Assembly: GCA_020162035.1 (NCBI GenBank)
Contig: JAIUNM010000004.1
Span: forward strand, 1 to 64,000
From: Bacteroidota bacterium
Lineage (GTDB): Bacteria > Bacteroidota > Bacteroidia > B-17B0 > Aurantibacillaceae
Length of the DNA: 64,000 nucleotides
Direction: 5' to 3'
Shown: positions 30,308-38,247 of the stretch, in pieces
Numbering within the stretch: the first letter of the stretch is position 1
Layout of the letters: each line of letters starts with the position of its first letter
Position numbers and translations under genes: made by a program
The notes under the pieces: model-generated
Told to the model about the DNA's origin: nothing
What the model saw: the letters and a program-made list of their open reading frames with translations, nothing else
Databases searched by the model: none

Positions 30308-30390
30308 AGTTTTTATTTTTTCGTTTTGTTTATTTTATATATTAGTTTAAACTAATTTTTTTATTTTTTAATAAAAATGATTAAGTATAG

Positions 30391-30462
<72 letters not shown>

Positions 30463-30477
30463 TAAAACATCTTTAAA

Positions 30478-30705
30478 TGCTCTGTAACTGAGCCCTGTCT
30501 TACAACAGGCAGGCACAACAGTTAACAACAACATTAATTGCTCTACCACTGAGCCCTGTCTTTCGACAGGCAGGTACAACAGCTAAAACAGCCTTAAATA
30601 CTCTGTGTAACTGAGTCCTGTCTTACAACAGGCAGGTACAACAGCTAAAACAGCTTTAAATACTCTGTAACTGAGCCCTGTCTTTCGACAGGCAGATACA
30701 ACAGT
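30478..30705 (-). repeat. Four tandem broken tRNA-Thr 5' copies, each split by a GC-rich hairpin
   Basis: Four ~61-bp units at 30478-30522, 30539-30583, 30599-30646 and 30661-30705. On the minus strand each unit starts as tRNA-Thr(GGU) positions 1-9 (GCTGTTGTA or a variant). A ~20-nt insert comes next, and then tRNA positions ~10-25 (the GCTCAGT D-arm side). The inserts lie at 30494-30513, 30555-30574, 30617-30636 and 30677-30696. As read on the plus strand they are CCTGTCTTTCGACAGGCAGG or the TTACAA variant, and the two forms alternate. On the transcribed strand both give a CCTGTY stem closed by a GNRA loop (GAAA or GTAA). The units cannot fold as tRNAs because the 3' halves are missing. Confidence 0.9.
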
Positions 30706-30771
30706 TTAATTTTAATGTTGTTAACTTCTCATTTTTATTCAATATTTTAAAGAACTAACTTTTACATACTC

Positions 30772-30795
30772 AAAAAGTCCCTCATTTTTGGGGAC
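30772..30795 (-). terminator. Possible attenuator between tRNA-Gly and tRNA-Thr/tuf
   Basis: On the minus strand GTCCC, a nine-base loop and GGGAC are followed at once by TTTTT, a short intrinsic-terminator shape. The 5' arm also sits inside GGGGGTCCCC, which could form a competing hairpin. The 5-bp stem is weak. Confidence 0.4.
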
Positions 30796-30923
30796 CCCCA
30801 AGATAATAAAAAATCGTGATGCACAATTTTTTAGTTTCTTGTCCAATTTTTAAGTTTAAATACTTAAAAACAGGGTATTTGTTCAACTTCACAATAAATA
30901 AATTAGCATTCTAATTTATTTTG

Positions 30924-30996
30924 AGCGGAAGACGGGTCTCGAACCCGCAACCTCCAGCTTGGAAGGCTGGAGCTCTACCAATTGAGCTACTTCCGC
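30924..30996 (-). tRNA. tRNA-Gly (TCC anticodon)
   Basis: A cloverleaf with acceptor GCGGAAG/CTTCCGC, D-arm GCTC-AATTGGTAGA-GC, an anticodon loop CTTCCAA (TCC), and T-arm GCGGG-TTCGAGA-CCCGT. No CCA is encoded. It is equivalent in order to E. coli glyT. A broken copy of its 5' part lies 22 bp upstream. An 11-bp AT-only inverted repeat (around 30896-30921) follows its 3' end. Confidence 0.97.
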
Positions 30997-31018
30997 TTGG
31001 TATTTCCTTTTTTCACTT

Positions 31019-31059
31019 TGGAGCTTTACCTCCGCCGCGGCGGATGAGCTACTTCCGCT
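31019..31059 (-). repeat. Broken tRNA-Gly 5' copy split by a perfect GC palindrome
   Basis: On the minus strand this reads as tRNA-Gly positions 1-15 (AGCGGAAGTAGCTCA). The perfect palindrome TCCGCCGCGGCGGA (31031-31044) then replaces the ATT of the D-loop, and GGTAAAGCTCCA follows as the rest of the D-arm. The copy stops near tRNA position 27. The insert is almost entirely G and C in a very AT-rich chromosome. Same layout as the tRNA-Thr units, but the insert has an unrelated sequence. Confidence 0.88.
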
Positions 31060-31093
31060 AAATGATTTAAAATAGTTTTTAAATCAAAGCCTG

Positions 31094-31174
31094 TGGGGAC
31101 AGGAGGATTCGAACCTCCGAAGACGAATCAGCAGATTTACAGTCTGCCCCATTTGGCCACTCTGGTATATCCCC
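31094..31174 (-). tRNA. tRNA-Tyr (GTA anticodon)
   Basis: A class II tRNA with acceptor GGGGATA/TGTCCCC, anticodon stem GCAGA/TCTGC with loop CTGTAAA (GTA), a long variable arm, and T-arm GGAGG-TTCGAAT-CCTCC. No CCA is encoded. Same order as E. coli tyrU. Confidence 0.96.
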
Positions 31175-31217
31175 AAAAAAAAGAATGACAACTTACATTA
31201 TCATTCTTTTATCCATG

Positions 31218-31290
31218 AGCCGAAGAAGGGACTCGAACCCCCGACCTACTGATTACAAATCAGTGGCTCTACCAGCTGAGCTACTTCGGC
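31218..31290 (-). tRNA. tRNA-Thr (TGT anticodon)
   Basis: A cloverleaf with acceptor GCCGAAG/CTTCGGC, D-arm GCTC-AGCTGGTAGA-GC, an anticodon loop TTTGTAA (TGT) and T-arm CGGGGG-TTCGAGT-CCC. No CCA is encoded. First gene of the tRNA-tuf-rpoBC operon, about 35 bp downstream of a strong promoter match. Same order as E. coli thrU. Confidence 0.97.
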
Positions 31291-31325
31291 AAAATTTTAA
31301 AGAACTTTCCTTATAAAAAGGGTTG

Positions 31326-31357
31326 CAAAGATAATAAGTATTTTACAATAAACAAAA
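31326..31357 (-). promoter_or_regulatory. Promoter of the tRNA-tuf-secE-nusG-rpl-rpo operon
   Basis: On the minus strand TTTTG (31353-31357) and TATCTTTG (31326-31333) are separated by exactly 19 bp. This is a full match to the Bacteroidota -33/-7 consensus (TTTG and TAnnTTTG). The expected start is some 25-30 nt upstream of tRNA-Thr(UGU). Confidence 0.8.
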
Positions 31358-31426
31358 GAAAAATGTAAAATATTTTAAAATTATTTACATCTCGGTAAAA
31401 ATAATTAGATATTTACTTTTTAAAAT

Positions 31427-32647
31427 TTGATAAAGGAAAAAATAACTATAATTGGTGGGGGCGCATCAGGCTTTTTTGCAGCTATTAATATAGCGTTAAA
31501 TAATCCTGAAATTGAAATTGAAATACTTGAAAAGAGTACTAAATTACTTAGCAAAGTAAAAATTTCGGGGGGAGGCAGGTGCAATGTTACACATAATTGT
31601 CCAGACAATAATTTACTAACTTTAAATTACCCAAGAGGAAATAAAGAATTAAAGCAGTTATTTGCTTTGTATAATGTAACAGATACAATAACTTGGTTTG
31701 AAAAGCAAGGTATTAAATTAAAAATTGAAGAAGATGGGAGAATGTTTCCTTATAGTAACGATAGCCAAAGTATAATAGATTGCTTTTTAAACTTAACCAA
31801 AAAATTAAAAATTAAAATTACAACACAATGCGAAGTTTTTGCGATTAAACAAAATTTAAACTCGTTTGAAATAAAAACAAATAAAGGAATTGTAATAAGT
31901 AATAAAATAATTTGTTGCATTGGTGGGCACTATAACAGTGGACATTACCAATTTATTAAAAACATAGGGCATACAATTAAAGAACCAATACCAAGTTTAT
32001 TTACTTTTAATTTAAACAAACACCTTATAAATAAAAGCTTACAGGGTATATCGGTAAATAATGTTGAAATTAAATTAAATAACTTTAATTTAAAAAGTAA
32101 TGGAGCAATGCTAATTACACATTGGGGATTTAGCGGGCCTGCAATTCTTAAATTATCGGCATTTGCAGCAAAAGAACTTGCTAATTGCAATTACAGTACA
32201 AATTTTACTATTAATTGGCTGGGTGGATTAAGGTTAACAGAAATTGAAACGCTTATTTTTGATTTGCAAAAAAACAAATTAAACGCTCTACCCTACTCAA
32301 ATCCGCTTAATAATTTACCCAAACGATTATGGGAATTTTTATGTAGCCAGGCTCAAATAAATAATGATATAACTTTAGGCTCTATACCCAAAAAACAATT
32401 AATAAAATTAGCCGAAATAATTTATAGAAACGAATTTGCAATGCATGGTAAAACTACATTTAAAGAAGAGTTTGTTACTTGTGGCGGAGTAGATTTAAAA
32501 GAAATTGATTTTAAAACCATGCAAAGTAAGTTAATTCCAAATTTGTTTTTTTGTGGCGAAGTTATAGATGTAGATGGCGTTACAGGTGGTTTTAATTTTC
32601 AAAATGCTTGGAGTACTGCTTGGGTTTGTGCTATGGCGTGTGCTTAA
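31427..32647 (+). CDS. HI0933/YhiN-family flavoprotein (BaiN-like)
   Basis: A 406-residue NAD(P)/FAD-dependent oxidoreductase. The FAD-binding GxGxxG is in TIIGGGASGFFAAI. The family motif SGGGRCNVTH is near residue 45, and the C-terminal CGGVDLKEIDFKTMQSK and GGFNFQNAWSTAW motifs are typical. The physiological substrate is unknown for most members. The reading frame begins with TTG (IKEKITIIGGG follows at once) and no in-frame ATG precedes the FAD motif, so a UUG start is likely. Divergent from the tRNA operon. Confidence 0.88.
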   Translation: MIKEKITIIGGGASGFFAAINIALNNPEIEIEILEKSTKLLSKVKISGGGRCNVTHNCPDNNLLTLNYPRGNKELKQLFALYNVTDTITWFEKQGIKLKIEEDGRMFPYSNDSQSIIDCFLNLTKKLKIKITTQCEVFAIKQNLNSFEIKTNKGIVISNKIICCIGGHYNSGHYQFIKNIGHTIKEPIPSLFTFNLNKHLINKSLQGISVNNVEIKLNNFNLKSNGAMLITHWGFSGPAILKLSAFAAKELANCNYSTNFTINWLGGLRLTEIETLIFDLQKNKLNALPYSNPLNNLPKRLWEFLCSQAQINNDITLGSIPKKQLIKLAEIIYRNEFAMHGKTTFKEEFVTCGGVDLKEIDFKTMQSKLIPNLFFCGEVIDVDGVTGGFNFQNAWSTAWVCAMACA

Positions 32648-32653
32648 TTTAAA

Positions 32654-33133
32654 TTATTCAGGTTTTAAAACAAACTCCGATGTGTTTGATTTTTTATCAA
32701 ATTTTAGTTGACCTATAATTTCTTTTGATTTGATGTTTTTTTTCCAATTCATAAAAATAAAATTTTCATTTATAGAATCTTTTAATTTAGTAAATTGTTT
32801 ATTAGCTTGTAATATTAATAACATATTGTTATTAATGTCATATGTTTTAATTACAACTTCTTTTAAAGTATCCTTCCTAATAGTAAATTGGAAGTAACAA
32901 CTTTCTATAACTCCAATTTTTGATTTTTTAAATCCAATATCTCCATTTGAAATTACACTATCAATACGACTTGTACACATTTGAACAAACTTAAATTTAT
33001 CGCCTGGAATATAAATACTATCCATATCAAAACCATGCTGATATTCCATTTTGATAATTTTATTGTTTTTAAGTTGAGCTTTAACAACAATACTTAAAAA
33101 GAAACAAATAAGAAATATTATGTATCTAACCAT
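32654..33133 (-). CDS. Hypothetical exported protein
   Basis: A 159-residue protein with a Sec signal peptide (residues 1-19, ending VVKAQ). The mature part is rich in Lys, Ile and Asp with several predicted beta-strands, and I recognise no domain. It starts at the base after the PorD-like stop, so it is probably cotranscribed with porD and coaBC. In many Bacteroidota this slot holds recN, so the gene is a local substitution. Possibly periplasmic. Confidence 0.6.
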   Translation of the reverse strand: MVRYIIFLICFFLSIVVKAQLKNNKIIKMEYQHGFDMDSIYIPGDKFKFVQMCTSRIDSVISNGDIGFKKSKIGVIESCYFQFTIRKDTLKEVVIKTYDINNNMLLILQANKQFTKLKDSINENFIFMNWKKNIKSKEIIGQLKFDKKSNTSEFVLKPE

Positions 33134-34030
33134 TTAATTTTGAATTTTGAGATATTTTGTTGTGTTTGCAGGATCTACCAGCATTAACAATTCAACTACT
33201 TTATTTTTTTCTTCGGGGGTGGCAGATTTAAAAATATTTATAATTTCATCTTTTTTAGCATTAAAAAACAATTGCATGTTAAAAGATGCTGGTCGTGCCT
33301 TATATACAGGCTTTAATAATTCTAATGCTGCTAATATTTTTGTTCTACCAGTTTCGGCATTTTCATGCATTACATCTAAGCCATTTTTATTGTATTCATA
33401 CATACAATCTCTAATGCCTGCAAAAACTGGCTGTAAGGTATTTTCAATTAACCAATATCTGTTTCTATCTCCATCGTTACTTTTCCAACCTTTATAATTA
33501 CTTGTTTGTGCATTATTAACTATTTGTTGGGCTTTTTGCCAATACTCTGCCCCACCTTTCAATGAAAAACTATCATAATCGGTTGCTAATACAACATAGG
33601 CATAATAAGCTAATACACTTGTTAAATTATTTTGAAACGTGTTTAAATTAAAATCTAACACACTAAATTGTTGATAGCTAAAATCAAAATTATCATCTTG
33701 GTAATTAAAAACTTGTGTAAAATAACCGCTTTTAAAAACGGGTCTTCTGCTTTGAACTTGAATACTGGCTTCGTAATCTTCGTTACTTACTTTTTTATTA
33801 ATTATTATTAAAAATGAGCAGTCTATTTTTTCATTTACAGTAAATACATCTCTAGTCCATTTTGTATTATTCATAAACTCGTAAATAGACTTTTGTAATT
33901 GGTCAAATATTTGTTTTTCAACTGTACCTTGAACTTGAGAGGAGTTAATTGTAATTTGACAATTTAATTCTTGCGCATAATTTGCTTGAATAAGTACAAT
34001 AAAAAAAGCTATTACTATTTTAAATTTCAT
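33134..34030 (-). CDS. porD: DUF4835 protein, T9SS-associated PorD family
   Basis: A 298-residue exported protein with signal peptide 1-19 (ANYAQ). The sequence ELNCQITINSSQVQGTVEKQIF at the mature start, the NNTKWTRDVFTVNEKIDC segment and the ending LLMLVDPANTTKYLKIQN match DUF4835, which as I recall is named PorD and linked to type IX secretion. It starts two bases after coaBC. The window encodes two T9SS cargo-type proteins, so a working T9SS is expected. The family call is strong; the PorD function is from memory. Confidence 0.8.
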   Translation of the reverse strand: MKFKIVIAFFIVLIQANYAQELNCQITINSSQVQGTVEKQIFDQLQKSIYEFMNNTKWTRDVFTVNEKIDCSFLIIINKKVSNEDYEASIQVQSRRPVFKSGYFTQVFNYQDDNFDFSYQQFSVLDFNLNTFQNNLTSVLAYYAYVVLATDYDSFSLKGGAEYWQKAQQIVNNAQTSNYKGWKSNDGDRNRYWLIENTLQPVFAGIRDCMYEYNKNGLDVMHENAETGRTKILAALELLKPVYKARPASFNMQLFFNAKKDEIINIFKSATPEEKNKVVELLMLVDPANTTKYLKIQN

Positions 34031-34032
34031 TA

Positions 34033-35223
34033 TTAAATTAAGTTCATTAAAGTGTTTACAATGTCTTTGGCTACAAGTTCTTTACTTTTTAACTCAAAGT
34101 TATACATTTTATTGTGTTTATCTATAATGGTTATTTTATTTGTATCTGTTCCAAAGCCTGCACCATGTTCTTTTGCTGAGTTAGCAACAATTAAATCTAA
34201 ATTTTTATTTATTAATTTTTGCTTTGCGTATTCTATTACATTTTCTGTTTCTAAAGCAAAACCAACTAAAAATTGTTTTGATTTTTTTAAACCCATTTCG
34301 GCTAAAATATCTTTTGTTTTAACTAAACTTAGGTTTAAATTTTTGTCTGATTTTTTTATTTTTTGTTTGTTTACTGTTTCTGGTGTATAATCTGCTACAG
34401 CAGCTGTACAAACGGCTATATCAACACTTTCAAAAAGTTTCATACATGCAGTAAACATTTCGCTTGCTGATTCTACATTAATAACGTTAATATTTTTGGA
34501 TACATTGTTTTGATTACTTGGCCCTAAAACTAAGTTTACATTTGCACCTAAACTTGAAAAATAATTTGCAATTGCAATTCCCATTTTACCACTACTTCTA
34601 TTACCAATAAAACGTACAGGGTCTATTGCTTCGTAGGTTGGGCCTGCATTAACCAATATGGTTTTACTTAATAAAGGAAGTTGACTTTTAAAATAATTTA
34701 AAGTAAAATTAAAAATATCTTCAGGTTCGGCCATTCTTCCTTCTCCAACTAAACCACTTGCGAGTTCGCCTGTTTGCGCTGGAATAATTAAATTTTTAAA
34801 ACTTTGTATAGTTTTTAAGTTGTTTATTGTGCTAGGATGTTGATACATTTCTAAATCCATTGCAGGCGCTACAATTGTTTTAGATCTACAAGATAAATAA
34901 GTTGCAAGTAAAACATTATCACAAATTCCATTTGCCATTTTTGCCAAAGTATTTGCTGTTAATGGGGCAATAATAAAAACATCAGCCCACTCTGCTAATT
35001 GCACATGGTTATTCCAATTGTTATTATTGTCAAAAAAATCTGTAATTACTTGATTTTTACTTAATACTGATAATGTTTTTTCTGTAACAAAATCATGCGA
35101 AGCTTTAGTTAATATTAGTTTTACATTATAATTTTGTTTAACAAACAATCTTACTAAAATTGGTATTTTATATGCGGCTATACCACCACATACACCAATT
35201 AATATATTTTTATTGTTATTCAC
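34033..35223 (-). CDS. coaBC: Bifunctional phosphopantothenoylcysteine decarboxylase / phosphopantothenate-cysteine ligase
   Basis: A 396-residue fusion catalysing two steps of coenzyme A synthesis. The N-terminal CoaC flavoprotein domain (about 1-180) shows the GVCGGIAAYKIP start, the catalytic His in ASHDF, and PAMDLEMYQHPS. The C-terminal CoaB ligase domain has the NAGPTYEAIDPVRFIGNRSSGKMG motif and the KIKKSD Lys segment. Length is normal. A terminator separates it from the omega gene, but it runs directly into porD. Confidence 0.96.
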   Translation of the reverse strand: MNNNKNILIGVCGGIAAYKIPILVRLFVKQNYNVKLILTKASHDFVTEKTLSVLSKNQVITDFFDNNNNWNNHVQLAEWADVFIIAPLTANTLAKMANGICDNVLLATYLSCRSKTIVAPAMDLEMYQHPSTINNLKTIQSFKNLIIPAQTGELASGLVGEGRMAEPEDIFNFTLNYFKSQLPLLSKTILVNAGPTYEAIDPVRFIGNRSSGKMGIAIANYFSSLGANVNLVLGPSNQNNVSKNINVINVESASEMFTACMKLFESVDIAVCTAAVADYTPETVNKQKIKKSDKNLNLSLVKTKDILAEMGLKKSKQFLVGFALETENVIEYAKQKLINKNLDLIVANSAKEHGAGFGTDTNKITIIDKHNKMYNFELKSKELVAKDIVNTLMNLI

Positions 35224-35280
35224 TAATTCTTATTTCAAAATTAAAATTAAAATAAATACTTTACAACATAAATAAAATAG

Positions 35281-35312
35281 AAAAGGCAGTAAATTATGTT
35301 TACTGCCTTTTT
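35281..35312 (-). terminator. Intrinsic terminator after the omega gene
   Basis: An AAAAGGCAGTAAA / TTTACTGCCTTTTT hairpin lies in the 107-bp gap between the omega stop and the coaBC start. It separates bamD-omega from coaBC-porD. Confidence 0.85.
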
Positions 35313-35330
35313 AATAAATCTAAAAATATA

Positions 35331-35651
35331 TTAATCTTTATTAGGGTTACGGTAATATACTTTGTCTTCTAAAAATTCTTGTACAGAAATTAAAGAAGGT
35401 TTAGGTAATTTTTCGTAATGTTTACTAATTTCAATTTGTTCGCGGTTTTCAAATACCTCTTCTAAATTATCGGTATGACTGCTAAATTCTTGTAACTTGC
35501 TAGTTAATTCTTCTTTAATTTCAGAGCTAATTTGATTAGCACGTTTACTCATAATAGCAATTGCTTCGTATAAATTACCTGTAGGTCCATCAAAATTTCT
35601 AATGTCTCTAGTAACAATACTTTGATCTGCGTTTGTTTTTTTATAATCCAT
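35331..35651 (-). CDS. rpoZ: RNA polymerase omega subunit, Bacteroidota type
   Basis: A 106-residue small protein. The central GNLYEAIAIMSKRANQISSEIKEEL segment is the diagnostic omega helix region, preceded by VTRDI. Bacteroidota omega proteins are divergent and often annotated hypothetical; the location between bamD and coaBC supports this call. It would bind the beta' C-terminus and help polymerase assembly. It starts two bases after the bamD stop. Confidence 0.85.
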   Translation of the reverse strand: MDYKKTNADQSIVTRDIRNFDGPTGNLYEAIAIMSKRANQISSEIKEELTSKLQEFSSHTDNLEEVFENREQIEISKHYEKLPKPSLISVQEFLEDKVYYRNPNKD

Positions 35652-35653
35652 GT

Positions 35654-36451
35654 TTATAATTTCTCCTTTAATGATTTACAATTATTATAAATCTTTTCTG
35701 CGCGGCTAATGTACGAACTTTTTGGGTATAAATCAAACATTTTTAAATAATTCTCAATAGCTCCATCTAACCTTTCGGCTTTTTTACTATAAATACTGTT
35801 AACTGCAAGTAAATAGTATGAGTTTATAGTTAAATAAAACATTTCATCATTATGGTCGCTTGCGGGGTAATCTTTAACAAAATTTTGACTTGCAACTATT
35901 GCTGCTTTGTAGTCTTCTATTTTATAGTACAGTTTTACAACTTCGTATTCTTTTTTTTCAATTTTAGCATGTAATTTATCCATAATCTTATTACAACTAT
36001 CTATTCTGCTACTTTCGGGATAAATATCTATAAAAGATTGAAACTCTTTTATGGCATTTTTAGTGCTTGTTTGATCGAGTTTATAATTTGCAGAAGTTAA
36101 AAAATAACAATAAGCATTCATAAAGTAACACTCTTCAGCATGCACACTGTTAGGAAACTGGCGTGTAAAATTTTTAAAATGATATTGAGAAAGCAAGTAA
36201 TCACCTAAATAATATTCGCTCCAACCGTAGTAATAATAAACTTCTTCGGCCTTAGGTGTGCCTTTAACATAAGGAATTAAATCTTCGTATAATTGCGATG
36301 ATTTTATGTAAACCTCCTTATCGTAATATTCTTTAGCTTTTGTTAATTTTAATTCTGTATCAGTACTTTTAAGCAACTTGTTAAAATTATCACAAGCAGT
36401 TAAACCAAGTAAAATACTAAAAACAAATACTATTCTATAAATTTTTTTCAA
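35654..36451 (-). CDS. bamD: Outer-membrane assembly lipoprotein BamD
   Basis: A 265-residue lipoprotein with signal peptide and lipobox LTAC (Cys20). The mature part consists of tetratricopeptide-like helix pairs (YYYYGWSEYYLGDYLLSQYHFKNFTRQFPNS, and SHRxE-like C-terminal repeats), as in BamD/YfiO. It works with BamA to insert beta-barrels into the outer membrane. The gap upstream to 36702 is 251 bp and contains AT-rich -7-like motifs on both strands, but no further gene. Confidence 0.9.
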   Translation of the reverse strand: MKKIYRIVFVFSILLGLTACDNFNKLLKSTDTELKLTKAKEYYDKEVYIKSSQLYEDLIPYVKGTPKAEEVYYYYGWSEYYLGDYLLSQYHFKNFTRQFPNSVHAEECYFMNAYCYFLTSANYKLDQTSTKNAIKEFQSFIDIYPESSRIDSCNKIMDKLHAKIEKKEYEVVKLYYKIEDYKAAIVASQNFVKDYPASDHNDEMFYLTINSYYLLAVNSIYSKKAERLDGAIENYLKMFDLYPKSSYISRAEKIYNNCKSLKEKL

Positions 36452-36613
36452 GCGGTCAAAAATAGTATTTTTAAGTATATTTAAAGTATAAATTGGCTTA
36501 ATTTAACGCAAAATTAATAGCATATGAATAATAGTTTACATGTTAATTGGGTTATTTCGCTCAATAAACTAATAAAAAATTAAGATTTTTTTAAATTTAT
36601 ATAAAAAATAGTT

Positions 36614-36621
36614 TATTTTTG
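36614..36621 (+). promoter_or_regulatory. Possible -7 element of the ECF sigma gene
   Basis: TATTTTTG fits TAnnTTTG about 80 bp upstream of the sigma-factor ATG. No convincing TTG element lies 19 bp further upstream, so this is a weak call. Confidence 0.35.
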
Positions 36622-36702
36622 TAAACATAACCAATTAATAAAATTAATATAGAAGACACTTTTACTTGAACATTTTTATAAACTTAACAAGTAAAATTCT
36701 AT

Positions 36703-37299
36703 ATGTCTATTTTAAAATTAAACGACAACGAAATAGTAAGTATTTATTGTAAAGGCAACGAAAATGCCCTTGAAATTTTATTAAACCGCCATAAGCGTAA
36801 AATTTTTTCGAGTATTTATGTTATTGTAAAAGATAACGAATTGGCTAACGATTTATTTCAAGAAACATTTTTTAAAGTAATTGTAACACTTAAAAAAGGG
36901 CAATATAACGAAGAAGGTAAATTTTTACCTTGGGTACTTAGGATTGCAAGAAACCTAATAATTGACCATTTTAGAAAAATTAAAAAAATGCCTCCAGTAC
37001 CCGTTTATACTAATGATAAAGGAGAAGAAATTTGTATATTTTCTAATATCTCTGGCCATAACAACACCGATGAGTTTTTAGGCGAAAACATTGCTCTTAA
37101 AAATAATTTACGTAAAGCCATAAAAGAACTGCCATTTGACCAAAAAGAAGTTGTAATTATGCGTATGTACTACGATTTAAGTTTTAAAGAAATTGCAGAA
37201 ATTACAAACGTATCTATAAACACAAGCTTAGGCAGAATGCGTTACGCCTTATTGAATCTTAAAAAAATACTTACCGAAAAAAAATTAGAATTGATTTAA
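36703..37299 (+). CDS. ECF-type RNA polymerase sigma factor
   Basis: A 198-residue sigma-70-family ECF protein. Region 2 (about 15-80) includes IVKDNELANDLFQETFFKV and the LPWVLRIARNLIIDHFRK core-binding/-10 segment. Region 4 (about 135-190) has LPFDQKEVVIMRMYYDLSFKEIAEITNVSINTSLGR, a helix-turn-helix. No anti-sigma gene is adjacent, as in many Bacteroidota ECFs of the SigO/unassigned type. Its regulon is unknown. It lies alone upstream of etfBA with a 182-bp gap. Confidence 0.93.
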   Translation: MSILKLNDNEIVSIYCKGNENALEILLNRHKRKIFSSIYVIVKDNELANDLFQETFFKVIVTLKKGQYNEEGKFLPWVLRIARNLIIDHFRKIKKMPPVPVYTNDKGEEICIFSNISGHNNTDEFLGENIALKNNLRKAIKELPFDQKEVVIMRMYYDLSFKEIAEITNVSINTSLGRMRYALLNLKKILTEKKLELI

Positions 37300-37481
37300 T
37301 ATCTAACCTAATTAAGTAAATAACATTATTTTATCATCTTTCTATTTTTTACATTTCACAATATTTAAAACGTTTAGATATAATTATTTTATCGGTTTAA
37401 AAATTATTGTAATTGTTTATGTTTAATTAATTAAAAATTTAAATAAAATATTAAATTTGTGCGTCTTAAAAAAAGAATAAA

Positions 37482-38225
37482 ATGAAGATACTTGTAGCAA
37501 TTAGTAATGTACCTGATACAACAACAAAAATTCAGTTTACAGATAACGATACAAAATTTAACTCAGCTGGTGTAACATTTGTTATAAACCCTTATGATGA
37601 GTGGTATGCATTAGTTAGAGCATTAGAATTAAAAGAAAGTGGCTTAGCCGAAAAAGTAACAATAATACATGTAGGTTTAGCAGATAGTGAAGCTACAATT
37701 AGAAAAGGTTTAGCAATAGGTGCAGATGATGCAGTAAGAATAGATGCCGAAGGCCCAGATTCTTTTTTTGTTGCTGAACAAATTGCTAATTACGCTAAAA
37801 CCAACAATTACGATATAGTAATGGCCGGTAAAGAAACTATTAATTATAATGGAAGCAGTGTTGGTGCAATGGTTGCTGGTTTGTTAGATTTACCTTTTGT
37901 TTCATTAGCTACAAAACTAGATATAAGTGGAAACAAAGCTACTGTTGAACAAGAAATAGATGGTGGTACACAAGTTGTAGAATGTGAACTTCCATTTGTG
38001 TTAAGTGCGGCTAAAGGTATGGCAGAACAAAGAATACCTAACATGAGAGGCATTATGGCATCGCGCACAAAACCGTTACAAGTTTTACCAGCAATTGGTA
38101 ATGGCGGTTTAACATCAATTAAATCTTTTCAATTAAACCCTGGTAGAACAACTTGTAAAATGCTTACCGAAGATTCTATTGATGAATTAGTAAGTTTATT
38201 ACACACCGAAGCAAAAGTAATTTAA
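37482..38225 (+). CDS. etfB: Electron transfer flavoprotein beta subunit
   Basis: A 247-residue ETF-beta. It passes electrons from acyl-CoA and other dehydrogenases to the quinone pool via ETF-QO. The start (KILVAISNVPDTTTKIQF), the central DDAVRIDA, the VMAGKETINYNGSSVGAMVA nucleotide-binding motif and the GIMASRTKPLQV end motif are typical. Directly followed by etfA (22-bp gap). Confidence 0.96.
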   Translation: MKILVAISNVPDTTTKIQFTDNDTKFNSAGVTFVINPYDEWYALVRALELKESGLAEKVTIIHVGLADSEATIRKGLAIGADDAVRIDAEGPDSFFVAEQIANYAKTNNYDIVMAGKETINYNGSSVGAMVAGLLDLPFVSLATKLDISGNKATVEQEIDGGTQVVECELPFVLSAAKGMAEQRIPNMRGIMASRTKPLQVLPAIGNGGLTSIKSFQLNPGRTTCKMLTEDSIDELVSLLHTEAKVI

Positions 38226-38247
38226 TAATATAAAAAAATTAAGAAAA

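Noticed and set aside
30478..30705. Regularly spaced repeats suggesting a CRISPR array
   Set aside because: The period is ~61 bp and almost all of each unit is conserved, including tRNA-derived parts. There are no unique spacers and no cas genes.
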